The translations under genes were made by a program, and so were the position numbers. This document shows, one piece after another, positions 1 through 9,100 of a stretch of 64,000 nucleotides of DNA. The notes under the pieces were generated by a model. That model ran no database searches. It was not told the DNA's origin and saw only the letters and a program-made list of their open reading frames with translations. Position 1 is the stretch's first letter, and each line of letters starts with the position of its first letter. Source of the DNA: Mesomycoplasma ovipneumoniae. Lineage in GTDB: Bacteria > Bacillota_I > Bacilli_A > Mycoplasmatales > Metamycoplasmataceae. The stretch is from the NCBI RefSeq assembly GCF_038095995.1, contig NZ_CP146005.1, positions 806,001-870,000 on the forward strand, read 5' to 3'.

Positions 1-881
1 GATTTTTCTTTTGATTCAGATTTTGCTTCTAAAATGATTTTTGTTTCAACATTGCGGCTTTGATCATTAATTGTAAAAATAAAGTCGGATTTTGTTGCTT
101 TTTCTCCTGGTTCATCCTTAATATTTACAGTATCTTTTTTTAGTTCAACAACAACTGAATCATTGTCGTCTTTACCAAAAGGGAAAACGTCTCTATACCT
201 TTCTAAAATTCAGTTTTCAAGATTTTCTCCTATTTGTTTTGAACTAATATTTTTATATTTATATTTATTTAATTCATCATTTAGGTCGTTTATTTCGGTA
301 TCTTTTGCCTTAAGGGAGTCTTCATATCATGTTTTTGCATCAGCAATTCTTTTTTCTTGTTCTTCAGTTATTTCTTTTCGCAATTGTTCTCGCAATTGTT
401 TCTCAGTATCTTGCTTAAATTGCTCATTTACTTTAGATTGAGCAAGTGAAAGATCTGCTTCCTTTTTCTTAATAATGTTATCCTGGTTTTCTTCCATACC
501 TTTAATTTTTTCTTGCAATTGTTTAATTGTCCCTTCCATTTCAGCAATTGCAACTTCTTTTTGAGTAATTTCTTCCGAATGTTTTAAACTTAAGTCTGCT
601 TTTACCTTATCATTTTGGCCTTTTAATTTTCCAATTTCCTCTCTAAGATTTTTATTTTCCTCTTTTATTTTTTTAATTTCAAGATCATTTGCATAAATAT
701 CGTTGCGGATTTGGACAGTATATTCACTTAATTTCTTTTTTGTTTGATCGTCTATATAATTTTGAACTTCACTTACAAGGGAAAATCAATCGCCTTTTTT
801 GGCATCCTCTAGAAGTTGGTATGTTAGTGTTTCTTTATTAATTAATTTGACTTTTATTTCATTGTTTTTCTTTATTTCCAT
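1..881 (-). CDS. DUF2130-type coiled-coil protein, C-terminus outside the window
   Basis: The gene runs leftwards out of the window. The visible 293 residues start at the ATG at 881 with MEIKKNNEIK. Residues of about 70-200 are a long Lys/Glu/Gln-rich coiled coil. They are followed by an Ile-Gly-Glu-Asn-Leu-Glu-Asn-Trp block and a hydrophobic/acidic stretch resembling the start of the DUF2130 domain. DUF2130 proteins of mycoplasmas have this layout, and their function is unknown; a nuclease-like fold has been suggested for related domains. One TGA-Trp lies near residue 34. The gene is divergent from the Smr-domain gene across a 138-bp intergenic region. No signal peptide is seen, so it is probably cytoplasmic. 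Family assignment is by recall of the domain pattern and is moderately sure. Confidence 0.7.
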
Positions 882-952
882 AACAAATTAATTTTAACAC
901 ATATTTAAAAATAGGCAAATTTTACAAATTGAATAAAAAAATTAAAAATGTG

Positions 953-995
953 GTATAATTAAATTTTAGTTAATTTAAGAACGACCTTAAATTAA
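953..995 (+). promoter_or_regulatory. Promoter and 10-bp leader palindrome of the Smr-domain gene
   Basis: A consensus -10 box TATAAT lies at 953-958. Just downstream, 970-979 (TTAATTTAAG) and 986-995 (CTTAAATTAA) form a perfect 10-bp inverted repeat around a 6-nt loop. It lies inside the presumed 5' leader of the gene starting at 1020. It could be an operator or an RNA hairpin. No Shine-Dalgarno sequence precedes the ATG at 1020. Confidence 0.6.
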
Positions 996-1019
996 AATAG
1001 TCAAACTAATTATCTTAAA

Positions 1020-1355
1020 ATGAAAATTAAAAAGAAATCAAAAGAAATTCACTTTGCTGAATGGGATCAAATATTAGATTTAACTCAAAGTCAAAAAAAT
1101 AATATTTTTTCAAATTTTGATTTTGATGATAAAATAAGTTTTGACTTTCACGGTTTAGACACTCAAAAAACAGTAGCAATTGTTGAAAATTTAATGTTTG
1201 AATTTAGAAAATCCAATAAAAAATGTATAAATCTAATTTGTGGCGTTGGTTTAGGACATGTTCGTGAGCAAATTTTGGATAATTTATCATTTTATTCTAA
1301 CGAATTTCTAATTGGGTTTGAAAATCAAGGTCTAATTCGTGTTTGCAAAAAGTAA
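1020..1355 (+). CDS. Small Smr-domain protein
   Basis: This 111-residue protein has a C-terminal half matching the Smr (MutS2 C-terminal) domain. It has an FDFHGLD motif near residue 40, in the place of the family's D-L-H-G, and a CGVGLGHVRE stretch near residue 80, in the place of the family's GKG-x-G-x-LR. Smr domains are DNA or RNA endonuclease/binding modules. Stand-alone Smr proteins act in nucleic-acid processing, but the substrate here is unknown. The Asp of the DLH motif is present and the Leu is replaced by Phe. There is no signal peptide. The gene is monocistronic, between a divergent gene and rnj, with its own TATAAT promoter and a palindromic leader. Confidence 0.7.
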   Translation: MKIKKKSKEIHFAEWDQILDLTQSQKNNIFSNFDFDDKISFDFHGLDTQKTVAIVENLMFEFRKSNKKCINLICGVGLGHVREQILDNLSFYSNEFLIGFENQGLIRVCKK

Positions 1356-1418
1356 ATTTTCGAAAAAACTAAAATTTTGTTAAAATTTGTTTTTATTTAA
1401 ATTCAAATGAAGTCAATC

Positions 1419-1452
1419 CAATTTTTAGTCTAGCAGTTATGACTAAAAATTG
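1419..1452 (+). promoter_or_regulatory. 12-bp hairpin upstream of rnj
   Basis: CAATTTTTAGTC at 1419-1430 pairs perfectly with 1441-1452 around a 10-nt loop. It follows the Smr gene by 64 bp and precedes rnj by 105 bp. The 3' side is only moderately T-rich (TTGTTAGTTTG), so it may be a weak terminator or a leader structure. A TATAAT-like box sits further downstream near 1525. Confidence 0.5.
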
Positions 1453-1557
1453 TTGTTAGTTTGAAAATCATTTTTATAATAAATAATTCATTTTTATAAA
1501 TTTAGAATTTATTATCTTTTAAAAAATATAATATTTGATAATTATGACAGGAAAAAT

Positions 1558-4074
1558 ATGTCACTAACTACTAACCCAACGCGTTTTTTTGGTCTTGGCG
1601 GAATGCAAGAAATCGGCAAATCAACCCTTGTAATTGAAGATAATTATGATATTGTAATTATTGATGCTGGTATTAAATTTGCTAACCTTTTTTCAACAGG
1701 AATCAAAGGAATGGTTCCAAATTACCAATATCTTTTAAAAAATCAAGCAAAAATTCGCGGTATTTTTATCACCCACGGTCACGAAGATCATATCGGCGGA
1801 ATTGTCTATCTTGTTCAAGAAGTTCCAATTAAAAAAATTTTTGCGCCAAAAATTGCAATTGAATATTTAAAAGCCAAATTTGTTGACCATAAAATTAAAA
1901 GGGAAATTGAATTTGTTGAAATAAAAAAGGACGATGTCTATCATTTTCAAAGTTTTAAAGTTGACTTTTGAACAGCTCAGCACTCAATTCCTGATGCCTT
2001 TGGTGTTCGGGTAACTTCAAAACATGGCTCAATTATGTGTACTGGTGATTTCAGGTTTGACTATACACCAATTGGAAATTACACAGATTTTGATAAACTA
2101 AAACAAATCGGGAAGAACAATCTGACAGTACTTTTTTCAGATTCAACTAATGCAATGCGGCCAAACCACTCTCCCTCTGAACGGGACATTCTTGCTGATA
2201 TTGAAATGCACATGCGTGCTGCGACACGAAAAATTATTATTACCGCATTTGCCTCAAACTTAACAAGAATTAAGGCACTAATTGAAATTGGAATTAAATT
2301 AGATAAGAAAATTCTTGTCTTTGGAAGATCAATGGTAAATGGAATTAATATTGGACGGCGTTCTGGCTATATTAATGCTCCTGATGAGGCTTTTCTTGGT
2401 AAAAATTTATCAGGTGTTGAAGAAAATCAGATGCTAATTTTAACAACAGGATCTCAAGGCGAGCAACTAGCTGCTCTTGATCGAATGTCAAACAAAAAAC
2501 ACCCTAAAATCAGTATTGAACCGCGTGATATGGTCATTTTTTCTTCATCGCCAATTCCAGGAAACAAAATTAAAATTGAGCATTTGATTAATCGACTTTA
2601 TAAATTAGGGGCAATTATTAAAGAAAATGGGCCTGATGGTTATCTTCATACTTCAGGACATGCTTATAAATCTGAGCATGAAAAAATTTTCCAACTGACA
2701 AAACCAAAATATTTTTTCCCGTATCATGGCGAATACCGAATGGCGCTTGCTCACTCTCAGACGGCAATTGAATCTGGAGTCAGTCCAAAAAATGTAATAA
2801 TTCCGGATAATGGTGAAGTTTTTGAAATTGTTAATCAAGAAGTTCGCAAAACTAAGAGAAAAATTCCGTGCGAGCCTATTTATATTGATGGAGATACAAT
2901 TTCCCGCGATAATTCGCGGATTATAAATGAACGTCAATACATGCGTGAAAACGGTGTTGTTTTTATTTTTGTTCCTTTTGATAAAAAAAACAATGAAATT
3001 AAAGGTAGAATTTCGATTATTACAAAAGGTGTCTTTTCTATTCGAACAGGAAGTCCAATTATTGCTGATATTAGGCGAATTAGTTATTCATCAATTCGCT
3101 TTTTTGTGCAAAAAGATCCAAACTGATCAATGCCCCAAGTAAAGCAACTGTTAAAAAATAGATTGGGTGCATATTTCCATCGGTCAAAACGTTGAAATCC
3201 GGTTATTTTGTCAAAATTTATTTTTGTTGATGAAAAATTTGATTTTTTAGCAAACTATGAACAAAAAGAAGCAGAAAAATTTGTTGACTATAAAGCAGAC
3301 CAGACAAAATTGGCAAGTGCAGTTGACAAAAAAGTCGCAAAACCAAGTCCAAATAATAAGTCATCAAGCACAAATTCACAAAAAAGTGGCAACTCAAGCG
3401 AAAAAACAGCTGTTAAGCCGAATAATTCAAGCAAAAAAAATCTAAATTATTATAATATCCCAAAAAGCACAGATGAAAAATTAAGTCAACCAAGTCAAAA
3501 AAATATTCCAAATAAAACAGTAAAAAAATCATTAAGTCCGCAAAATCTTCTAAAAAATGAGGCTCAGACTAACTTAAATCAGGAAAAAACTTTTTCTAAT
3601 AGTGAGTCTTCTCAAAATAAAAAAACACGGATTATACGAAAAAAACCTGATTATTTGACAGCAAATTCAGCTAATTCTGGGGATAATTTAAACACTAAAA
3701 ATATTCAGTCAAAATTTAGAAAAAATCAAAATACACCAAATTCTAAACAATTTTTTGCAAAAAATATAAAGGAAAATCCTGTTGCTTTTTCAAAAAATGC
3801 TGATAGTGATAATTTTGAAAACTTAAATTATAATAATAAAAAATTTAATAAAAACAGTAAAAATTTAAATCAAAATTTTGTTAAAAAGCAAACTGCCGGC
3901 TTTAAAAACACTAAAATGTGTCCGGTTTTTTACCCTAAAAGTCCCGATTCTACGCAAGCAACTTTTCATAAAAAGCCAATGGCAGCCAGAAAAAATTATA
4001 AAAGCCAAAATTTGAATGATAAAATTGGCAAACCTGAAAATTCAAAACCTAAACAAACAACAGAAAGCAATTAA
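1558..4074 (+). CDS. rnj: Ribonuclease J with a long low-complexity C-terminal tail
   Basis: This 838-residue metallo-beta-lactamase/beta-CASP ribonuclease performs 5'-3' exonucleolytic and endonucleolytic mRNA and rRNA processing in the cytoplasm. The zinc motif THGHEDHIGG is at residues 72-81 (H73, H75, D77, H78). A CTGDFRFD motif near residue 160, the beta-CASP region and a late SGHA motif are present. TGA-Trp codons occur near 1969, 3124 and 3190. Residues of about 570-838 form a tail rich in Asn, Lys, Ser and Gln, without recognisable domains, roughly 280 residues longer than a standard RNase J. The start is the ATG at 1558, preceded by AGGA. The stop is 3 bp before uvrA, so the two are probably co-transcribed. 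Confidence 0.93.
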
Positions 4075-4077
4075 GAA

Positions 4078-6921
4078 ATGTTAAAAAATAAAGACACGCA
4101 TAATTTTATTTACATCAAAGGTGCAAGCGAGAACAATTTAAAGAATTTTGACCTTGTAATTCCTAAAAATAAATTAGTTGTCTTTACTGGGGTTTCAGGA
4201 TCAGGAAAGTCATCTTTAGCCTTTAATACGATTTATGAAGAGGGAAAACGACGTTATATAGACTCTTTGAGTTCATATGCGCGACAATTTTTAGGCGGAA
4301 CTAAAAAACCAAAAGTTGAAGCTATTTACGGACTTTTGCCAACAATTTCGGTTGAGCAAAAAACAAGTCATAATAATCCCCGTTCAACTGTTGGAACAAT
4401 TACCGAAATTTATGACTATTTTCGGCTTTTATTTGCCAAAATCGGTAAGCCTTTTTGCCCTAATCATAAGGCTGAAATTATTCCGCAAAAAATTGTCAAC
4501 ATTTTAAATTCAATTTTGTCGCGGCCAAAAGGCACAAGAATTGTGATTATGGCTCCGGTTGTCCAATCTGAGCGCGGATCGCACCGAAATTTAATTGAAA
4601 ATCTTAAAAATCAAGGTTTTTTGCGACTTAAAATTAATGATGTTACATATTATCTTGCAGATGAAATTAACCTTGATCCAAAACAAAGACACACAATTTC
4701 TGTTGTTATTGATAGATTTATTCTTGATGATGATGAAGAAACTAGACTTCAATCTTCACTTGAACTGGCTTTTCAAATGGGAAAAGGAATTGCGCTTTGC
4801 GAGTTCGATGATTCTGAAGTAGTTAGATTTTCAAAATTACAGGCTTGTCCTTTTGGTGATTTTGAAATGCCAAGTCTAGAAAACCGGCTTTTTTCATTCA
4901 ATTCGCCTTATGGAATGTGCAAAACTTGTAAAGGATTAGGGACAAATTTAGAGGCTGATTTTGATCTTGTTGTTCCTGATAAAAATTTGTCTATTAATCA
5001 AGGCGCCATTAAATACTTCGGAAAATCGATAAATACAAAATCACTAGAATGGCAAGAGTTGCAAATTTTACTTGAGTATTTTGAAATTTCACCTGATAAA
5101 AAAATCCACGAACTTACAAAAAAAGAGCTTGAAATTATCAATTATGGCTCAAAAGAATCAATAAATTACTCCTTAGTTTCCGAAAGTGGAAAAAGATATG
5201 ATTATTTTCGGCCAATTGAAGGTATTTTAAGTCGAATTCAGCGTAAATTTTGGGACACAAACAGTGAAGATCTTCGTCTTTGATTTAAAAAAATGATGTC
5301 TGAATTTTTGTGCAGCACATGTCAAGGCGCTAGACTAAATAATTATGCTCTTGCGGTAAAAATTGAAAATTACAATATTTTTGAATTATCACAGCTGTCT
5401 ATTAAAAATCTAATTGAGTTTTTTAAAAATTTAAATTTATCTGATTTTGATCAACAAGTTTCTAAATTAATTCTTTCAGAAATTCGCGATCGGCTTTCTT
5501 TTTTAGATAATGTTGGACTTTCATATTTGAATTTAAGCAGGTCAGCGGCAACACTTTCTGGAGGAGAATCGCAAAGAATTCGGCTTGCAAGTCAAGTAGG
5601 ATCACAATTAACTGGGGTACTTTATGTTCTTGACGAACCTTCAATTGGATTACATCAAAAGGATAATGACAGATTAATTGCAACTTTGAAAAAAATGGTT
5701 GAAATTGGTAACAGTTTAATAGTTGTAGAACATGATCTTGAGACTATTTTGGCTGCTGATTTTTTAGTTGATATAGGTGCTAATGCTGGTGAAAACGGTG
5801 GGTATTTAGTTGCTGCCGGAAAACTTGAGGACATTGAAAACGAACCAAAATCGATTACAGGGCAATTTTTAACTAATAAATTAGCAATTCCAGTTCCTAA
5901 AAAACGTCGCAGTGGCAATGGTAAATTTATAATTATCGAAAAAGCAAGAGAAAATAATTTAAAAAAAATCAGTATAAACATTCCTTTAGGTAAATTTGTT
6001 GTTATAACAGGGGTATCAGGTTCAGGTAAATCAACATTGGTCAATCAAATTTTGGTTAATGGGATTGCAAAACATCTTGGCGCAACAAATATTCGTGTTG
6101 GAAAATGTGATGAAATTAGGGGACTTTTTAATATTGACAAGTTAGTTGCTGTCAATCAAAGTCCAATTGGAAGGACACCTCGCTCAAATCCGGCGACATA
6201 TACATCTGTTTTTGATGATATTCGCGAGATTTTTGCAAACACCGAGCAAGCAAGATCGCTTGGATTTTCTAAGTCAAAATTCTCTTTTAACTTACAATCC
6301 GGAAGGTGCGATAAGTGTCAAGGCGATGGGCAAATAAAAATTGAAATGCATTTTATGCCCGATATATATGTTTTATGTGATAACTGTCAAGGAAAAAGGT
6401 ATAAGCCTGATGTTCTCCAAATTCGTTTTCACGGTAAAACTATCGCAGATATTCTCGAATTAACAGTCTCAGCGGCACTTGAGTTTTTTCATAACTGGCC
6501 AAAAATTGTAACAAAATTACAAACTTTAGTTGACGTTGGTCTTGGATATATAAAATTAGGTCAGTCAGCCACAACACTTTCAGGCGGCGAGGCTCAAAGA
6601 ATTAAATTAGCGACATTTTTACAGAAAAAACCAACAGGAAAGTCACTTTTTGTTCTTGATGAGCCAACAACGGGGCTGCATAATTATGACGTTGCAAATT
6701 TAATTAAAGTACTTGATAGAATAGTGGATAATGGCGATAGCGTCGTGATTATAGAGCACAACTTGGATGTAATTAAAGTTGCAGATTATATTATTGACCT
6801 AGGACCTGAAGGCGGACAAGAGGGAGGAAATATCGTTGCAAAAGGAACTCCGGAGGCTGTTGCAAAAGTAGAAAAATCCTACACTGGCGCTTATTTGAAA
6901 AAGATTCTAAACGTTAAATAA
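4078..6921 (+). CDS. uvrA: Excinuclease ABC subunit A
   Basis: UvrA is the damage-recognition ATPase of nucleotide excision repair; it dimerises and loads UvrB on lesions. At 947 residues this is normal length. Walker A motifs GVSGSGKS lie near residues 38-45 and 640-647. ABC signatures LSGGESQR and LSGGEAQR are each followed by a DEP Walker B. The C-terminal zinc finger (CDKC then CDNC, about residue 680) is complete. In the first zinc module the usual CPxCG is CPFGD (C257, with Gly at 260), while C281/C284 are kept, so one zinc ligand is missing. A TGA-Trp codon is at 5281. It begins 3 bp after rnj and is followed by a strong hairpin terminator. Confidence 0.97.
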
Positions 6922-6929
6922 GCCCCTTA

Positions 6930-7056
6930 ATAGAAAAACCACCAAAAAAAGTTTTGGTGGTACAGTTTTTTGCTTTAACTACAACTGCAAAGTCAGAGAA
7001 GTTCATTTGAGCGGTTTGAACATAACCAAAGCATAACATACCTAAAAGGTAGCTCA
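6930..7056 (-). ncRNA. Candidate small structured RNA, identity unknown
   Basis: On the minus strand a perfect TATAAT (7063-7068) lies about 7 nt upstream of a 120-nt segment with no reading frame, and the hairpin at 6938-6961 would terminate it. The segment folds well by eye: TTTGAGC near its 5' end pairs with GCTCAAA, enclosing two hairpins (TACC/GGTA and GGTT/AACC). The second loop (GTTCA) can pair with the following TGAAC, giving a pseudoknot. I could not match it to SRP RNA, tmRNA, RNase P RNA or a tRNA. The strand and existence of the transcript are inference. Confidence 0.45.
6938..6961. terminator. Bidirectional terminator after uvrA
   Basis: ACCACCAAAA and TTTTGGTGGT form a 10-bp stem with a short AAAG loop. 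T-rich stretches follow on both strands. It ends uvrA on the plus strand and could also end the candidate small RNA on the minus strand. Confidence 0.8.
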
Positions 7057-7068
7057 AAGGTAATTATA

Positions 7069-7613
7069 CAATATTTTTGAAATTTAAAAAATATTGTTTT
7101 TTTTTTTTTTTAAAAAAAAAAAAGCAGCAATTTTGTGGGCTAATGAATAAAGTGTCTAAAAAAGTAAAAACCCACAAATTTGCGGGTTTTTAAATAGAAA
7201 ATAATCAAATTGAATTGCTAATTGCTGAAAAATAATGGACATGATTTGCAAAAATTCAAATTTTTGCAACAAACAGCAACATTTTTATAAACCTCAAGTA
7301 GTAAAATCCAATCAAAATTCCTTAAGTAGAGTTTATTGATTGGATGGTTTTTTCTTTAATTGTAATTAAAAGTAATTATGCTCAAATTGATAAAGCAAGT
7401 ATCAAATTTTTATCGTGGATTTAGATAGAGAGGATTCTTGCAGGTGATAAAAAAATCACTACTTGTGAGTATATAATATTAAAAAAGGGATTATTTTTTA
7501 CTTTTTGGTTAACAAAATGAAATTTTAATAGAAAAATATAGTAATACTTGCATAATTATTTTGCTATAATTTTATTTGCTTACTACTTACTCTAATAAAA
7601 AATAGGAGAATAT
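7069..7613. other. Gene-poor region with hairpins and a palindrome
   Basis: No credible gene is seen over 545 bases. It holds a T-run followed by an A-run near 7090-7124, a hairpin AAAACCC/GGGTTTT at 7166-7191, a perfect 10-bp palindrome at 7246-7269 (TTGCAAAAAT with a 4-nt loop), and a terminator-like stem ATCCAATCAA/TTGATTGGAT at 7306-7345 followed by a T-run. A TATAAT box at about 7564-7569 serves the gene starting at 7614. Two terminators without an upstream gene suggest another short transcript between 7190 and 7345. Confidence 0.5.
7306..7353 (+). terminator. Rho-independent terminator without an obvious upstream gene
   Basis: A 10-bp perfect stem (7306-7315 with 7336-7345) with a 20-nt loop is followed by GGTTTTTT. 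No coding gene lies directly upstream on this strand. Confidence 0.6.
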
Positions 7614-8192
7614 TTGAAAGTAAAATTAAAAATTTTCATAGGCACTAGCATGAGACTAGCTCCTATGTCTTTTTTGGTTGCTTGTAAAGTTCAAAGTAAT
7701 AATGATGATAAAATCCTTTTTAAAGCTTCTCAAGGTTTGCCAAGACCATTTATGCAAGCTTTGACAGGAAAAAATCAATTGGTAACATATTATAAAAAAA
7801 TCTTGAAAAATGATCAAGATTTTGTTGCTGTTAAATCTCAAGTTAACCAAGAAAATCCTAACAAACTAAAAAAATTAGAGCAAAAATACTTGCAAGAAAT
7901 TAATGATCAACAAAACAAAAAAGGAATCAGTGTAAAACAAACAGACAGTAGTAAGATTCACTGAAATCCTTATTTAAAAACGCTGAATTTAGCAAATTCA
8001 GTTATTATTTGGCTGAAATCAATGTTGAATTTTCTTAAATCACAAAATACTAGACTTGTCTGAAAAACTAAAAACAAAAGTATAGCACAAATTTCTAACA
8101 AAATTGAAGATGTATTAGGTGAAAGTACTCAGCTTAAAAATCCAATGATTACTAAAGCAAATAAAATTCTAGAACAATCGACGGTAGTATAA
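7614..8192 (+). CDS. Truncated solute-binding-type lipoprotein
   Basis: The open frame of 192 residues starts at TTG 7614, behind TAGGAGA and a TATAAT promoter. The N-terminus is a lipoprotein signal peptide with lipobox LVAC, putting the lipidated Cys at about residue 24. The following 60 residues resemble the solute-binding lipoproteins at 18312-20144 and 30312-32141. Shared features are a GKNQ motif, a YYKKILKNDQDF stretch matching YYNQKFKDDPDF, and the segment in between. Those proteins are about 610 residues, so this is a short remnant or a decay product that still has start, signal and stop. A TGA-Trp is at 7962. I would not assume it still binds substrate. Confidence 0.65.
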
Positions 8193-8210
8193 AATCACTA
8201 ATTAGTCAAA

Positions 8211-8240
8211 AAAGTCTATAAAAATAGACACTTTTTATGA
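8211..8240 (+). terminator. Hairpin between lipoprotein remnant and membrane protein
   Basis: An A-run plus GTCTA pairs with TAGAC and ACTTTTT around a small loop, with a 2-nt bulge, and ends in a T-run. It lies in the 75-bp gap after the stop at 8192. Confidence 0.55.
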
Positions 8241-8267
8241 AAAATGATTAACTTATAAGGTTGGCTA

Positions 8268-9080
8268 ATGACAAAATTTGAAATGCTTTCTGTCTTTTGA
8301 AATACTAGAGTTGCCTTTATTGAGTTTTTAGGATCATTGCTTTTAATATTTTTCTTTTTGACATCAAAACATATTGTACATCAACTAAAGTCAAATATTT
8401 TTGTTTCAAGTTTTCTCTATACTCTTTCATTTTTTTCAGCACTTTTTATCGCTCAAGCAGCTTCTGGATTTTTATCAAATTCAGATATTAAACCCTTTTT
8501 AATACCACAAATTGTCATATTTGAATCAATTATCAAAGGCCTGACAAATTCTTTTACAGGAACACTGCTTTATCAAGGTTATTTTTACATTTTTGCTAGT
8601 CAAATTTTAGGCGTTATTTTTGGTTATTTGGCCTTCTTTTTATATGTAAAAATGGTAAAAAATATCACAAAATATAAAGAAGATTTTCAAAAAATGGTTA
8701 TGGTCGAAAAAGCCCCTAAAATTAGCACTTATTTACAAAAAGAGATCTTTTTTGGTTCACTGTTTGTCTTTATTTTAATGAGTATTCCAAGAATTCCGTT
8801 TAGTGCCAATTTAACTTTATTTGATCATCAGATTGTTTTATTTATCTTGTTGCTATTTTTCTTTATTATTAACACCAATACCGGTTTTATCAATTTTAAT
8901 TTATGGTCAACTTTAGTGATCATACCTTACTTAGCAATAAGAAAAGTTAATAATTTTAATATTAGACTTTATTTGTGGCAAATCCTTATTAACATACTGA
9001 CAACTATTTTAATACCTGCGATTTTAAGTCTGATATTTTTAGGTATTGCCAGTTCTTCAAACTTAAGCTTCAATTTATAA
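8268..9080 (+). CDS. Multi-spanning membrane protein of unknown function
   Basis: This 270-residue, very hydrophobic protein starts with ATG at 8268 (MTKFEMLSVFWNTR), read through a TGA-Trp. Several membrane spans are evident: one near residues 18-32, others near 45-65 and 110-130, and more around 160-180, 190-215 and 240-262. A charged cytoplasmic-type loop (KNITKYKEDFQK) lies in the middle. I do not recognise the family. It sits 20 bp upstream of the M23-like lipoprotein, in the same direction with no terminator between, so the two probably form an operon and may work together at the membrane. Confidence 0.75.
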
Positions 9081-9100
9081 AATCTAACAAAGGAAAGAAA

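Noticed and set aside
1558..4074. Several separate genes in one frame (RNase J fragments)
   Set aside because: The breaks are TGA codons in one frame, and family motifs continue across them. With TGA as Trp it is a single gene. The same reasoning was applied to uvrA, ulaA, the lactonase, permeases, ATPase, P97/P102, pheT and others.
6965..7060. SRP RNA, tmRNA or a tRNA-like gene
   Set aside because: The GGAAG/AGCA helix-8 motif of SRP RNA, a tag frame or CCA end of tmRNA, and a complete tRNA T-arm are all absent. It was kept only as an unknown small RNA candidate.
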